The notes: a model not told the origin generated them from the sequence alone. A stretch of DNA of 64,000 bases from Microbacterium testaceum (GCF_006539145.1 NZ_BJML01000004.1:1-64000), one strand, 5' to 3'. Positions 26,649 to 38,764 are shown, numbered from the stretch's first letter. A program made the numbers and translations.

Positions 26649-27299
26649 GTGTCCTCCACGCTCTCTGCCCGCTTGCCCGCGGCCGGGGGAGTGTCGCCCG
26701 TAGCCCGCATCTCCGAGTCCGCCCTGCTCCGGAACGCCCCTCTCGCCCTCGCGGCCGGTACCGGCTCCGGTGCCGACGACGTCTTCGCCGCCGACGCGTG
26801 GGGCCACGGCGCCGAGTGGGTGGCATCCGTGCTCTCGGATCTGGGGATGGATGCCGCACCCCTCGACGCCGCGGTCCTGTTCGGTCTGCCGGGCTCCCAC
26901 GCACGGCCCGTGATGTCGCTGCACGGTCGGGCCCTCGGCACGAAGCCGCTTCTGCGCGGGGAGGGCGTCTCGTACGGCTACACCCACCGCGCGCCCCGCG
27001 ACACCACCGTGGCCCTCGTGACGGGCGGCTATGCCCAGGGAGTCGTGCGGTCGCTGGGCAACACGGTGACGGTCTCGATCGGCGGTCGGCGGCATCGCAT
27101 CGTCGGGCGCGTCGCGATGGACGTCTGCGTCGTCGACGTCGAGGGTCAGACCGTGCCGCGCGGGACCGAGGTCGTCTACTTCGGCGACCCGGCCGATGGC
27201 CACCCCTCGGTGGAGGAGTGGGCGGATGCCACAGGCCTCAGCGCCGCAGAAATCGTCGCCGTGGTGGGCGTCCGTGCCGATCGGAGAGTGACCGGATGA
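26649..27299 (+). CDS. Alanine-racemase-like protein lacking the PLP barrel
   Basis: The 216-residue protein keeps a short N-terminal piece of alanine racemase (RISESALLRNA, then DDVFAADAWGHGAEW), in which the PLP Lys of the usual VKADAYGHG is Ala. It then jumps to a full C-terminal domain: GVSYGYTHRAPRDTTVALVT with the catalytic-Tyr motif SYG (Tyr109), GGYAQG, and GRVAMDV. The TIM barrel between them is missing. In alanine racemase the Tyr acts on the partner subunit's PLP site, so this protein could supply Tyr to the product of the next gene. The GTG start appears leaderless, and its end overlaps the next gene (ATGA). Confidence 0.75.
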   Translation: MSSTLSARLPAAGGVSPVARISESALLRNAPLALAAGTGSGADDVFAADAWGHGAEWVASVLSDLGMDAAPLDAAVLFGLPGSHARPVMSLHGRALGTKPLLRGEGVSYGYTHRAPRDTTVALVTGGYAQGVVRSLGNTVTVSIGGRRHRIVGRVAMDVCVVDVEGQTVPRGTEVVYFGDPADGHPSVEEWADATGLSAAEIVAVVGVRADRRVTG

Positions 27300-28339
27300 G
27301 CGCCGTGTACCGCGTCGACCTCGACGCTCTCGCCCGCAACCTCGCCCGCGTGCGCGAAGCGGTCGCCCCCGCCGCCCCCATGCTCGTCGTCAAGGACGAC
27401 GCCTACGCTCACGGGTTGGAACCGATCGTGAGGCGCGCCGTCGCGGAAGGCGTCCGGTGGATCGGCGCCTTCGACGTGGCCACGGGGGCCGCGGTGCGCC
27501 GCATCGCCGGGCCCGACGTGCGCATCTTCGTCTGGCTCATCGGCGGACGCGACGACCTGGCCGCCGGCGTCGCCGTCGATCTCGATCTCGGCATCGGCGA
27601 CGAAGCGCTGCTCGCCGACCTCGCGGGGCTCCCCGTCGAGCACCCGGCCCGGGTGCACCTCAAGATCGACACCGGCCTGCATCGCAACGGCATCCGCCCC
27701 GAGCGGTGGGAGGCCGCCCTGGCGCAGACCTCCGCGCTGGTTGCCGACGGTCACGCCGCCTTCGAGGGGATCTGGTCGCACATCTCGGAGGCCTCGGATG
27801 CCGACGACGACGACGCTCGTGCGGTCTTCCTCGCCGCACGAGAGACGGCGCGCGCCGCGGGACTCGACCCGCGCTTCTCGCACCTCGCCGCGAGTGCCGC
27901 CGGTTTCGCCCGCGGGGAGTTCCGGGAGGATCTCGTACGCGTGGGGGCGTTCTCGTACGGCATCCGTCCCGCCGGCGGGCCGAGCGAGGGCGAGCTGGGG
28001 ATCGAACCGATTGGCCAGCTCTCCGCCACCGTGACGGCGGTGGATCTCGCGGGCGTGCACCTCGACATCGGCGCCCTGCACGGGCTGCCGAGCACCCTGG
28101 CCGGGCGCTTCGACGTGCTGACGCCCGAGGGGCCGCGGCGCGTGGAGGCCATCGGCCCGACGGACACGGTGCTCGCCCCGTGGGCCGACGCCGCACCCGG
28201 CGATGAGATCGCCCTCTTCGGCCCCGGTGCGCTCTTCGGAGTCACCGACCTCGCCGAACTCGTCGACACGATCGGCGAAGAGATCGCCCTGCGTATCTCG
28301 CCCACCGTCCCTCGCGTATACGTCAGCGCGCACGCCTGA
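27296..28339 (+). CDS. Alanine-racemase-like protein with PLP barrel but no C-terminal catalytic Tyr
   Basis: The 347-residue protein has the PLP-binding Lys33 in VVKDDAYAHG, then HLKIDTGLHRNG, WSHISEASDAD, HLAASAAG and VRVGAFSYGIRP. These mark a complete fold-III racemase barrel to about residue 224. Its shortened C-terminal part has no SYGxTY, GYADG or GRxxMD motif, so the Tyr base is absent. The upstream gene has exactly those motifs and overlaps it by four bases. A heteromeric enzyme is inferred. Alternatively the protein may be a D-amino-acid or other PLP racemase, or a PLP-binding homologue. Substrate unknown. Confidence 0.8.
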   Translation: MSAVYRVDLDALARNLARVREAVAPAAPMLVVKDDAYAHGLEPIVRRAVAEGVRWIGAFDVATGAAVRRIAGPDVRIFVWLIGGRDDLAAGVAVDLDLGIGDEALLADLAGLPVEHPARVHLKIDTGLHRNGIRPERWEAALAQTSALVADGHAAFEGIWSHISEASDADDDDARAVFLAARETARAAGLDPRFSHLAASAAGFARGEFREDLVRVGAFSYGIRPAGGPSEGELGIEPIGQLSATVTAVDLAGVHLDIGALHGLPSTLAGRFDVLTPEGPRRVEAIGPTDTVLAPWADAAPGDEIALFGPGALFGVTDLAELVDTIGEEIALRISPTVPRVYVSAHA

Positions 28340-28344
28340 TACGA

Positions 28345-28384
28345 AGAACGGGCCCCGACGCACGAGGTGCACGGGGCCCGTTCT
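28345..28384. terminator. Bidirectional terminator
   Basis: A perfect 13-bp stem (AGAACGGGCCCCG and complement) with an inner CAC/GTG mini-stem separates the racemase operon from the convergent DUF7455 gene. Confidence 0.85.
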
Positions 28385-28396
28385 GACGGAATGGTC

Positions 28397-28618
28397 TTAT
28401 TCGGCGGCGCTGAGTCGCGCCGTCTCGTCGTGCCACGAGGTGGCGACGCTACGGAGCTTCTCTTCGTACTTGCGGCCGTGGTGCGCGCAGAACAGCAGCT
28501 CGCTGCCGTTGACCGTCGCGGCGATGTACGCCTGTGCGCCGCAGGAGTCGCAGCGATCGGCCGCCGTCAGGCGGTGATCGAGGACGGCTGACGCTTCGGG
28601 TGCAGTCGTGGTGGTCAT
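28397..28618 (-). CDS. DUF7455 small zinc-ribbon-like protein
   Basis: The 73-residue protein has RCDSCGAQAYIAATVNGSEL followed by LFCAHHGRKYE, a CxxC plus CxxH pattern that should bind zinc. This small protein is conserved in actinobacteria, often near topoisomerase or sigma-factor genes, and is of unknown function. A TGAGGAGG site lies about seven bases before the ATG. Confidence 0.85.
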   Translation of the reverse strand: MTTTTAPEASAVLDHRLTAADRCDSCGAQAYIAATVNGSELLFCAHHGRKYEEKLRSVATSWHDETARLSAAE

Positions 28619-28783
28619 GTCGGGTGCCCTCCTCAGGTGGTCGTGGGCGAGTCTCCATATACAACCACGCGGATGTTTCCCCTATGCCGCGGCTTGATCA
28701 CATTTCGCTGTGCGCGTACGGTGACCCGACCTCGCTGTGTGTCTGGCAGGCGATGTCGGCGCCTCCGATTACGCTGGGAGATC

Positions 28784-30853
<2,070 letters not shown>

Positions 30854-31009
30854 GGCCCTCTTCGCCGGCGCCCCGCCCGGGTCCGCCTCGACGCGTACCG
30901 CCGTACGGACTCGAGCCCCGGCGGCGTCGCGCGCGAGGCCCCCGGCCCAGCGCGCCGCCGATGGACTCCGCACGACGGCACCCGAGCCGCCCCCGACGGA
31001 GCAGCAGGT
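30854..31009. other. Gap between convergent topoisomerase genes
   Basis: The 156 bases between the two stops are GC-rich and have no strong symmetric terminator. Transcripts from either side could run into the other gene. Confidence 0.4.
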
Positions 31010-33463
31010 TCAGCGGACGACGGTGCCGACAGCACCGATGACGGCCTCGAGCGGCTGGCCCGACGCGTCGCGCTTCGCTCCCGACTCAGGCAGCGCCCGC
31101 ACCGAACCATCGGCGCCGACCGCGCGCGGCTCCGTGCCGACCCAGGCGAGCACGAGCGCGTCTTCGCCGCGCAGCAGACGCTGCGCACGCACACCACCGG
31201 TGGCTCGGCCCTTCGCGGGGAACTCGGTGAACGCCGACACCTTCGCGCTGCCCGCGTCCGTGCCCGGGAGTGCATCCGACGAACCCGCGACCGTGACCAC
31301 GACGGCGTCGAACGCCGAGGCACCGACCACGGCGAACGAGATCACCCGGGCGCCGTCGGAAAGACGGATACCGGCCATACCTCCCGCGGATCGTCCCTGC
31401 GGTCGCACGGATGAGGCCTCGAAACGCAGCAGTTGCGCGTCGCTCGCGACGAAGACGAGCTCGGCGTTGTCGCCGGCGGGGGCAGCGCCGACCACACGGT
31501 CACCGTCGCGGAGCGAGATGATCTCGATCTCGTCCTTCGTACCCAACTCGGTCGCTGCGACGCGCTTGACGACCCCCTGCTCGGTGCCGAGGGCGATCGT
31601 GGGGGAGTCGACCAGCGGCACGAGAGCCACGACCTTCTCGCCCTTCCCGAGAGCGAGGTACTGCTCGACCTTGGTACCGGCAGCGACCTGCACGGAGTTG
31701 GCGGGAACCGAGGGCAGGTCGACGGGGGAGAAGCGGACGAGGCGTCCGGCCGACGTGACCGCTGCGATGTCGCCGCGGGTGGTCGTGTCGACGGACGAGC
31801 GGATGGCGTCGTGCTTCGACCGACGCGCGGGCGCGACCACGCCACCGGCGGGAGCGTCGGCGACGAGCTCGGCGCGCACCATGCGGCCCGTGGCCGACAG
31901 GTACACCCGGCACGGCGCGTCCGCGATCTGCAGGTCCGCCGCGGCCGCGGCCTTCGCCGAGCGCGGCTGGACGGGACCGCCGTTGAGCAGCATGGTGCGC
32001 CGCGGCGTGCCGTACGCCTCTGCCGCGGCATCCAGTTCTCTCGCCACCTGCTGGCGCAGCAGCGTCTCGCTGCCGAGGAGTTCGACCAGCTGAGCGATCT
32101 CGGCGTTCAACTGGTCGCGCTCTGCCTCGAGCTCGATGCGCGAGAACTTGGTCAAGCGACGCAGGCGAAGTTCGAGGATGTACTCCGCCTGAGGGTGCGA
32201 GAGGTCGAAGACCTCCTGGAGCTTCGTGCGCGCCTGCTCCCCGTCGTCGGACGAGCGGATCACCTGGATGACCTCGTCGATGTCGAGGATCGCGATGAGC
32301 AGGCCCTCGACCAGGTGCAGACGTTCGCGCTTGCGCGCCAGACGGTACTCGCTGCGTCGCGTGACGACGCGGATGCGGTGATCGATGTAGACGCGCAGCA
32401 TCTCGCGCAGACCGAGCGTCTGCGGCTGCCCGTCGACCAGGGCGACGTTGTTGATACCGAAGGAGTCTTCGAGCGGGGTCAGTCGGTACAACTGCTCGAG
32501 CACGGCCTTGGGATCGAACCCGGTCTTGATACCGATGACCAGGCGCAGACCGTTGTTGCGGTCGGTGAGGTCGGTGACGTCGGCGATGCCGGTGAGCTTC
32601 TTCGCCTGCACGGCGTCTTTGATCTTCTCGATCACGCGCTCGGGGCCGACGAGGTAGGGAAGCTCTGTGATCACGATGCCGGTGCGCCGTGGTCCGAGGG
32701 ACTCGATCGACGCCTTCGCCCGCGTGCGGAACGTGCCGCGACCGTTCGTGTAAGCGTCCTTGATGCCGTCGAGGCCGACGATGATGCCGCCCGAGGGCAG
32801 ATCGGGACCGGGGACGAACTCCATGAGCTCTTCGACCGTGGCGTCGGGGTGCTGCAGGAGGTGGATGGCGGCCGCGACGACCTCGATGAGGTTATGAGGC
32901 GCCATGTTCGTGGCCATACCGACCGCGATGCCCGTCGCCCCGTTGACGAGGAGGTTGGGGAACGCCGCCGGGAGCACCTCGGGCTGCTGGAACTGGCCGT
33001 CGTAGTTGGGGATGAAGTCGACGACGTCCTCGTCGAGGTTCTCGGTGAGCGCCAGAGCCGCTGCCGCCAGGCGCGCCTCGGTGTACCGAGGGGCGGCGGG
33101 ACCGTCGTCGAGCGAACCGAAGTTGCCGTGCCCGTCCACCAGGGGAACGCGCAGCGAGAAGTACTGCGCCAGGCGCACGAGCGCGTCGTAGATCGGGGCG
33201 TCGCCGTGAGGGTGGAGCTTTCCCATGACCTCGCCCACGACGCGCGCGCTCTTGACGTGCCCGCGGTCGGGGCGCAGGCCCATCTCGGCCATCTGGTAGA
33301 GGATGCGGCGCTGCACGGGCTTGAGCCCGTCTCGGGCGTCGGGAAGGGCACGCGAGTAGATGACCGAGTAGGCGTACTCGAGGAACGACCCCTGCATCTC
33401 AGTCGAGACATCGACGTCTTCGATGCGCTCGGTCACGGGCGAGGAGGAACGGGAATCGGGCAT
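31010..33463 (-). CDS. parC: DNA topoisomerase IV (type IIA) subunit A
   Basis: The DNA-breaking subunit. The 817-residue protein begins with the winged-helix region ([17 protein letters not shown] near residue 42), the quinolone-pocket motif [12 protein letters not shown] with Ala where many enzymes have Ser, and the catalytic Tyr127 in APRYTEARL. The GyrA-box-lacking C-terminal domain has degenerate beta-pinwheel repeats ([23 protein letters not shown]), as expected for ParC rather than GyrA. It faces parE. The ATG start was taken from the family N-terminus. Confidence 0.88.
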   Translation of the reverse strand: MPDSRSSSPVTERIEDVDVSTEMQGSFLEYAYSVIYSRALPDARDGLKPVQRRILYQMAEMGLRPDRGHVKSARVVGEVMGKLHPHGDAPIYDALVRLAQYFSLRVPLVDGHGNFGSLDDGPAAPRYTEARLAAAALALTENLDEDVVDFIPNYDGQFQQPEVLPAAFPNLLVNGATGIAVGMATNMAPHNLIEVVAAAIHLLQHPDATVEELMEFVPGPDLPSGGIIVGLDGIKDAYTNGRGTFRTRAKASIESLGPRRTGIVITELPYLVGPERVIEKIKDAVQAKKLTGIADVTDLTDRNNGLRLVIGIKTGFDPKAVLEQLYRLTPLEDSFGINNVALVDGQPQTLGLREMLRVYIDHRIRVVTRRSEYRLARKRERLHLVEGLLIAILDIDEVIQVIRSSDDGEQARTKLQEVFDLSHPQAEYILELRLRRLTKFSRIELEAERDQLNAEIAQLVELLGSETLLRQQVARELDAAAEAYGTPRRTMLLNGGPVQPRSAKAAAAADLQIADAPCRVYLSATGRMVRAELVADAPAGGVVAPARRSKHDAIRSSVDTTTRGDIAAVTSAGRLVRFSPVDLPSVPANSVQVAAGTKVEQYLALGKGEKVVALVPLVDSPTIALGTEQGVVKRVAATELGTKDEIEIISLRDGDRVVGAAPAGDNAELVFVASDAQLLRFEASSVRPQGRSAGGMAGIRLSDGARVISFAVVGASAFDAVVVTVAGSSDALPGTDAGSAKVSAFTEFPAKGRATGGVRAQRLLRGEDALVLAWVGTEPRAVGADGSVRALPESGAKRDASGQPLEAVIGAVGTVVR

Positions 33464-33534
33464 GGATACGGCCTCGGGTCGGGCGGGCGTCGCGTCTCGA
33501 CGGGGATCGGGACTCCTGTGGAAGACTGGGCCCG

Positions 33535-34662
33535 ATGACTTTCAGCCTACCGGCGGACCCGCCGCGCTCTCGGAGCCTCACCGGTGTGGTGACCCAGTCG
33601 ATCGCCGCGTTGACGGGTGAATCGGAATGGTTCGCTCCGGCCCGCAGCGCGATCGTGCTGCTCGTGGACGGGCTCGGAGCGCACAACCTGGCGTCCCGAC
33701 GCGGGCACGCGCGGTTCCTCGGCACCGTGGGGGGCCGCAAAGACGTCGCCCGTACCGTCTTCCCCTCGACCACGGCGGCTGCCCTCACGAGTCTCCTGAC
33801 CGGCGCGGAGCCCGGCAGCCACGGAATCGTGGGCTACCGCACCCGCATCCCGCACACCGACGTGGCATCGAATCAACTGCACGGCTGGGAGACCGACGGC
33901 CTCGACCCCCTCACCTGGCAACGACGCACGCCCCACTTCGCCGCGCGCGCCGAGGCCGGGTTGCCCAGCTTCGTCGTCTCGCGCCCGAGCTACACCGGCA
34001 CCGGCTTCACCGAGGCGACGCTGCGCGGGGCGGAATTCGTCTCGTCCGACGACCTCGACGAGCGCGTGGACCTCGCCGCCGATCTGGCTGCGCGGCATCC
34101 GGGATCCCTCACCTATCTCTACGCACCCGAGCTCGACACCGCGGGGCACCGCGACGGGTGGGAGTCCGACCGATGGACCGACGCCCTGGAGCGGGTGGAT
34201 GCCGCCGCCCGACGCCTCGCCGAGACCATCGACCCGCGCACGGGCATCGTCATCACGGCCGACCATGGAATGGTCGACGTCCCCGCGCACAAGCACGTGC
34301 TGCTGCGCGAGGGCGACCCGCTGCTCGACGGTGTCGCCCTCATCGGCGGTGAGCCCCGCATGCTCCACCTCTACACGAACGAGGGGCGAGCGGATGCCGT
34401 GGCCGCGCTGTGGCGCGAGACCGAGGCCGCGAGAGCCTGGGTGCTCACGCGCGACGAAGCAATCGCGGCCGGGCTGTTCGGCGCCGTCGACGACGAGGTG
34501 CGCCCGCGCATCGGGGACGTGCTCGTTGCCGCACGCGGACGCTTCGCCTACTACGACGACCGCGAGGCCGACAAGCGCCCGCAGCGCATGGTGGGCCAGC
34601 ACGGCTCACTCACGGACGAGGAGCGCACGGTGCCGCTCCTGCGTCTGGGCGCCTTCGCCTGA
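33535..34662 (+). CDS. Nucleotide pyrophosphatase / phosphodiesterase-like protein
   Basis: The 375-residue protein belongs to the alkaline-phosphatase superfamily phosphodiesterases. It has the metal site LLVDGLG near residue 42, the nucleophile loop [17 protein letters not shown] (Thr80 probable), [12 protein letters not shown], and [11 protein letters not shown]. Substrate is unknown; homologues act on nucleotides or phosphodiesters. No signal peptide is evident, so a cytoplasmic location is likely. It is divergent from parC by 71 bases. Confidence 0.8.
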   Translation: MTFSLPADPPRSRSLTGVVTQSIAALTGESEWFAPARSAIVLLVDGLGAHNLASRRGHARFLGTVGGRKDVARTVFPSTTAAALTSLLTGAEPGSHGIVGYRTRIPHTDVASNQLHGWETDGLDPLTWQRRTPHFAARAEAGLPSFVVSRPSYTGTGFTEATLRGAEFVSSDDLDERVDLAADLAARHPGSLTYLYAPELDTAGHRDGWESDRWTDALERVDAAARRLAETIDPRTGIVITADHGMVDVPAHKHVLLREGDPLLDGVALIGGEPRMLHLYTNEGRADAVAALWRETEAARAWVLTRDEAIAAGLFGAVDDEVRPRIGDVLVAARGRFAYYDDREADKRPQRMVGQHGSLTDEERTVPLLRLGAFA

Positions 34663-34760
34663 GGGGGATTCGATGGCCGGCGCGCCGGCATCCGTCCACC
34701 GGGGATGAATGAGGGTGGTCGACCGGTCCCGGTCGACTCCGCGGACCGGACGAGCCGTCG

Positions 34761-35789
34761 TCAACTCTCGTCGGAGCGGGCGCCGAACACGATCTCGTCC
34801 CATGACGGCATCGAGGGACGACCCTTCGTGCGCCGGCCGTTGTCGGCCGGCGGGCGCTCCGACTCGTTCTGCGTCTGGTCGGCCTCGTCGGCGTACCCCG
34901 GCTCGACGGCGTCGAACAGGGCGACCGGCGGGCTCGAGGGGCGCGGCTCGGGCTCCACGGTCTCGGACGCGCCGGGCAGCGGCTCGCGTTGGCCACGGCG
35001 ACGGCGAAGTGCCTCGAGAAGGTCCGCGGTCTCGGCCGACGTCACGGGGGCGTCCGGCGAGCGCTTGATCGCAGCCGTTTGAACGGCGGTGGCGACGGGT
35101 CCGGTCGCTTCCACGCCCGGCTCGTCGTCGATGTCGATGCGGCGAGGGCCGAAGGCTCCGCTGTCGAAGCGCGAGTCGTCCTTGGAAACGTTGTCGAGGG
35201 CGCGCAGGCGGGGGATCAGCCCCTCGGGCAGCGATCCCTGGCGCGAGAGCTGGATGGCATCGGAGTTCTGCGGCGAGAGGACGCTGCGACGCGGGTCGAA
35301 GCTCCAGCGCGCGTCATGGTCGATGCCGTTGGCCGTGAACTCGAGCTTGACGGACCAGCCCGAACTCTCTTTCCAGCTCGTCCAGCGCTCGGCGGAGGCG
35401 CCTGCTTCGGTCAGCTTCGCGCGCACGGCCGCACCGAAGGTGATGGGGGAGTCGTGCTCGAGGGTGCCGCCCAGCAGAACCGGCACGGCCAGGGCCTGCG
35501 CGACGACGTGTTCGCGCTCGGCGAGGACGGGACCCTCGAAACGCTCGACGTCCTCGACACGGGCGTTCAGAAGCGCCGCCACCTCGCGAGCAGACATGCC
35601 TGCGCGGATGTGCGCCTGGATCTCTCGGGGGCTCGGGCGCGGGGCACGGTCGTCGTCCTCGCGGTCCCGACGCGCACGGCGCGCCTCGGCGCGCAGCACC
35701 TCATCGAGCGCGAGGGCGAAACGTTCGCCCGCCTGCGTCGCCACGACGAGGACGTCATCTTCGGTTCCGATGACTTTGAGCTGTTCCAT
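34761..35789 (-). CDS. sepH: Septation protein SepH
   Basis: SepH binds FtsZ and promotes Z-ring assembly in actinobacteria. The 342-residue protein has the conserved N-terminal DUF3071 domain (MEQLKVIGTEDDVLVVATQA, then PSPREIQAHIRAGMSAREVA with the helix-turn-helix) followed by a disordered Pro/Glu-rich tail ending MPSWDEIVFGAR. That tail ending is typical of the family. The ATG at 35789 is preferred over one nine bases upstream because GGAGGGG lies eight bases before it. Confidence 0.85.
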   Translation of the reverse strand: MEQLKVIGTEDDVLVVATQAGERFALALDEVLRAEARRARRDREDDDRAPRPSPREIQAHIRAGMSAREVAALLNARVEDVERFEGPVLAEREHVVAQALAVPVLLGGTLEHDSPITFGAAVRAKLTEAGASAERWTSWKESSGWSVKLEFTANGIDHDARWSFDPRRSVLSPQNSDAIQLSRQGSLPEGLIPRLRALDNVSKDDSRFDSGAFGPRRIDIDDEPGVEATGPVATAVQTAAIKRSPDAPVTSAETADLLEALRRRRGQREPLPGASETVEPEPRPSSPPVALFDAVEPGYADEADQTQNESERPPADNGRRTKGRPSMPSWDEIVFGARSDES

Positions 35790-36010
35790 ACGAAACACCC
35801 CTCCGATCTGCGGTCAGCGTTCATGCTGTCACGCGCGTCGCCCGCAGACGGGAATATCGCGGGCGCGCCGCGAGTTTCCCGTCAGGCCTGACACGCTCGC
35901 CCCTCCCGGAGCATTTGCTTATCGAGGACGGGTCATGCAAACTATGGCCGCCCGATCGGGCACCCGATGGGGCACAGCACCACGAAATCCGGAAGTAGAG
36001 ACCTGCACGC

Positions 36011-36304
36011 ATGGCAACCGATTACGACGCACCGCGCAAGACCGAGGACGACAGCGAGTCGATCGAGGCCCTCAAGGAGCGCGTGCCCGACAAGGCGTCG
36101 GGGTCGATCGACAACGAGGATGCCGACAACCCCTCGGGCTTCGAACTGCCCGGCGCCGACCTTTCCGACATCGAGCTCGATGTCGTCGTGCTTCCCGCTC
36201 AGGAAGACGAGTTCACCTGCATGAACTGCTTCCTCGTGAAGCATCGTTCCCAGATCGCGGAAGAGAGCGGCCCCGGCTTCATCTGCCTGGAGTGCGCAGC
36301 CTGA
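36011..36304 (+). CDS. DUF4193 small acidic zinc-binding protein
   Basis: The 97-residue protein is acidic and ends with a CxxC pair ([16 protein letters not shown], then FICLECAA), a probable zinc ribbon. This actinobacterial family (Rv2699c-like) is always near dut and DUF3093, as here; its function is unknown. Its 3' end overlaps the convergent DUF3093 gene by 26 bases. Confidence 0.9.
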   Translation: MATDYDAPRKTEDDSESIEALKERVPDKASGSIDNEDADNPSGFELPGADLSDIELDVVVLPAQEDEFTCMNCFLVKHRSQIAEESGPGFICLECAA

Positions 36305-36770
36305 CCTGAGCACGCTGGATCGCCGCCACCAGGCGATCCGGCGTGCGGGTGGACACCACCCACGACGGGGTCGGGTCGTCTGGATCGGTCACGGGAACCG
36401 TGACCACACCATCGATCCCACCCCGGATCACGTGCCACGCCCGGTGGTCGAGACCACTCCCTCGGGCCGTGCGGGCCTCCTCGGCGACGACGCCGGCAGG
36501 AACGCCCAGAAGATCGACCGGGATGTGGGCGCGTCCCGCGCGCAACTCTCCGTCGCGGATCTCGATGACGGGCGCGATCGCCAGCAGACCCGACACGATC
36601 CCCACCGACACGAGAAGCCCGATGAACAGGGCCAGAGTCGTGTCCAGCGGCGAGAAGACGACCGCCGCCATGGGACCGCACACGGCTGCGGCGACCAGTG
36701 CCCACAGCGACGGGCTCAGACGCTCTCGGTACTCGGCTGCGGTGCGGATGCCGCACCCCCTCTTCTGCAT
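36279..36770 (-). CDS. DUF3093 membrane protein
   Basis: The 163-residue protein has two closely spaced hydrophobic helices (about residues 22-42 and 45-68) followed by a cytoplasmic domain with [19 protein letters not shown] and [19 protein letters not shown]. This is the DUF3093 family, found beside dut in actinobacteria; its function is unknown. It is divergent from dut (12 bases between start codons) and its end overlaps DUF4193. Confidence 0.88.
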   Translation of the reverse strand: MQKRGCGIRTAAEYRERLSPSLWALVAAAVCGPMAAVVFSPLDTTLALFIGLLVSVGIVSGLLAIAPVIEIRDGELRAGRAHIPVDLLGVPAGVVAEEARTARGSGLDHRAWHVIRGGIDGVVTVPVTDPDDPTPSWVVSTRTPDRLVAAIQRAQVRLRTPGR

Positions 36771-36782
36771 TACCCTCGTGGG

Positions 36783-37238
36783 GTGACCGAAACGGTGGAC
36801 GTCCTCATTGTCGCATCCGAGCCTCCGGTCTTCGCCCACCCCGGCGACGCCGGAGCCGACCTGACCGCCGCGGAGGCGCTTCGCCTCGAGCCCGGACGCC
36901 GCGCTCTCGTCTCGACGGGGGTACGCATCGCGCTTCCCGAGGGGTACGCCGCATTCGTCGTTCCGCGGAGCGGTCTCGCCGCCAAGCACGGCATCACGAT
37001 CGTGAACTCGCCCGGGACGATCGACGCCGGCTACCGCGGCGAGATCAAGGTCGCCCTCCTCAACACCGACCTCGACCAGCCCTACGACATCGCGGTCGGA
37101 GACCGCATCGCCCAGCTCATCGTGATGCCCGTCCCCGCCGTGCGCTTCGTCCCCGTGGACGAGTTGCCCGACAGCGTGCGCGGTCAAGGCGGCTTCGGAT
37201 CGAGCGGATACCAGACTCTGCAAGGGAGCACCCGATGA
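36783..37238 (+). CDS. dut: dUTP diphosphatase
   Basis: The enzyme hydrolyses dUTP to dUMP, keeping uracil out of DNA and feeding dTMP synthesis; it is a trimer. The 151-residue protein shows all five motifs: [41 protein letters not shown] and the C-terminal GQGGFGSSG. The GTG start has no ribosome-binding site; TACCCT ends six bases upstream, so a leaderless mRNA is likely. It overlaps the next gene by four bases. Confidence 0.95.
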   Translation: MTETVDVLIVASEPPVFAHPGDAGADLTAAEALRLEPGRRALVSTGVRIALPEGYAAFVVPRSGLAAKHGITIVNSPGTIDAGYRGEIKVALLNTDLDQPYDIAVGDRIAQLIVMPVPAVRFVPVDELPDSVRGQGGFGSSGYQTLQGSTR

Positions 37239-37879
37239 CCGACGACGAGTCGCAGACCACGCCCGAGAACACCGATACCGAGGCCGTCGATCCCGGCACC
37301 GAAGCCGCGCAGGCGACGAAGAGCGCCCCGGCGGACCGCGAGACCGCGGGACCGTTCGACGAGGCCGAAGCCAACCCCGTCCGCCCCTACATCGACCTGG
37401 GCGCGATCAAGATCCTCCCGCGCGAGGGTCTGAACCTCCGCCTCGAGGTCGAAGAGCAGACCAAGCGCATCGTGGCCGTCGGCCTCGACTACGCCGATTC
37501 GACTCTGCAGGTGCAGCCGTTCGCCGCTCCGCGTTCGAGCGGTCTGTGGGAAGAGACGCGCGACCAGATCCGCCAGCAGGTCAAGCAGCAGGGCGGCCGT
37601 GTCGAGGAGCGCGAGGGACCGCTCGGCCCCGAACTGCTCGCCGAGGTTCCCGTCGCCGGTGCGGACGGTGCGAGCAAACGCCTCGCTCGTTTCGTCGGTG
37701 TCGACGGGCCCCGCTGGTTCCTCCGCGGCGTCGTCGGGGGAGCGGCGACGAACGACGTCGAGGCCGCCGCGGCCGTCGAGGATCTTTTCCGCTCGATCGT
37801 CGTGGTGCGCGGGTCGTCCCCGATGCCTCCGCGTGATCTCATCCCCCTCCGGATGCCGTCGAGCCCCGGAACGGCATGA
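37235..37879 (+). CDS. DUF3710 family protein
   Basis: The 214-residue protein has an acidic, disordered N-terminus of about 40 residues, then the DUF3710 core: [20 protein letters not shown] and a central [19 protein letters not shown], ending [12 protein letters not shown]. The family follows dut throughout actinobacteria; its function is unknown. ATG overlaps the dut stop (ATGA), and the gene overlaps the next by four bases. Confidence 0.9.
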   Translation: MTDDESQTTPENTDTEAVDPGTEAAQATKSAPADRETAGPFDEAEANPVRPYIDLGAIKILPREGLNLRLEVEEQTKRIVAVGLDYADSTLQVQPFAAPRSSGLWEETRDQIRQQVKQQGGRVEEREGPLGPELLAEVPVAGADGASKRLARFVGVDGPRWFLRGVVGGAATNDVEAAAAVEDLFRSIVVVRGSSPMPPRDLIPLRMPSSPGTA

Positions 37880-38631
37880 GCGACGACCCCACCCGCGCGG
37901 CGCGAGAAGACGACCGCGTCCCCCTCGATCCGCCGTCCGCGGCGGAGAGCGTGAGCGCGGCTCTCGGAAACGCCGCACGCCGCGCGGGCCTCGACCCGGC
38001 GAAGCACACCTCGACCGGCGCGGCCGTGTGGTCGGCGATGGGCGGGGTGCGCGGCATCCTGGAATCCGTTCTTCCTTCTCTCGCGTTCGTGGTGCTGTTC
38101 ACGGTCACGATCGACCCCGAGACACGCCAGGGGAACCTGTGGGTGAGTCTCGGCGTCTCGGTCGGGCTCGCTGTCGTCTTCACGCTCGCGCGTCTGATCG
38201 CGAAGTCGCCCCCCAGCGCGGCGATCGGCGGACTTCTCGCGACCGCCGGCGCAGCCGTGCTCTCGCTCGTGACGGGACGCGGGCAGGACAACTTCGTGCT
38301 CGGGTTCTTCACCAACGGGGCGTACGGAACGGCTTTTCTCGTGTCGGCGCTCATCGGCTGGCCACTGATCGGTCTGGCGGCGGGATATCTGCTGGGCGAG
38401 GGCACCCGCTGGCGCGGCGACCGTCGCAAGCGCCGCGCCTACACCTGGCTCTCGATCGCGTGGGCGGCCCTGTTCGCCGCCCGCCTCGCGGTGCAGCTGC
38501 CGCTGTACTTCGCGGGAGATGTGACGGCGTTGGGGACGCTCAAGATCGTCATGGGCCTACCGCTGTTCGCCCCGATGCTGGCGGTGACGTGGCTCGTCGT
38601 CCGCGCTCTCCACCCTCGTCGCGAGTCCTGA
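37876..38631 (+). CDS. DUF3159 multi-pass membrane protein
   Basis: The 251-residue protein has a short acidic N-terminus and about five hydrophobic segments (for example VLPSLAFVVLFTVTI, LGVSVGLAVVFTLARLIA and IGWPLIGLAAGYLLGEG). It fits the DUF3159 family (Rv2696c-like), the fixed third partner of dut-DUF3710; its function is unknown. It ends two bases before an operator-like palindrome upstream of aconitase. Confidence 0.88.
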   Translation: MSDDPTRAAREDDRVPLDPPSAAESVSAALGNAARRAGLDPAKHTSTGAAVWSAMGGVRGILESVLPSLAFVVLFTVTIDPETRQGNLWVSLGVSVGLAVVFTLARLIAKSPPSAAIGGLLATAGAAVLSLVTGRGQDNFVLGFFTNGAYGTAFLVSALIGWPLIGLAAGYLLGEGTRWRGDRRKRRAYTWLSIAWAALFAARLAVQLPLYFAGDVTALGTLKIVMGLPLFAPMLAVTWLVVRALHPRRES

Positions 38632-38633
38632 TA

Positions 38634-38653
38634 TTATCTTGACATCAAGATAA
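38634..38653. promoter_or_regulatory. 20-bp palindromic operator upstream of aconitase
   Basis: TTATCTTGACATCAAGATAA is symmetric over nine bases on each side of a two-base centre, and includes TTGACA (38639-38644), a perfect -35 hexamer. A repressor binding here would cover the promoter. From memory it resembles operators of UrtR-type MarR regulators such as Streptomyces TamR, which controls aconitase genes; no such regulator is in the window. Confidence 0.65.
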
Positions 38654-38764
38654 ATCCGTCGCCTCGAGCGGTTAGGTCCACCTTCCTGGAATCGGCCTCT
38701 CCCCGCGGGGAAGATGGAGAAATGCGGGCTGACGCCTGCGCATTCGCCGACGAAGGAGACGATC

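Noticed and set aside
31433..33538. A 701-codon open frame antisense to topoisomerase subunit A
   Set aside because: No recognisable motif, and the sense strand has catalytic Tyr127 and all domain motifs.
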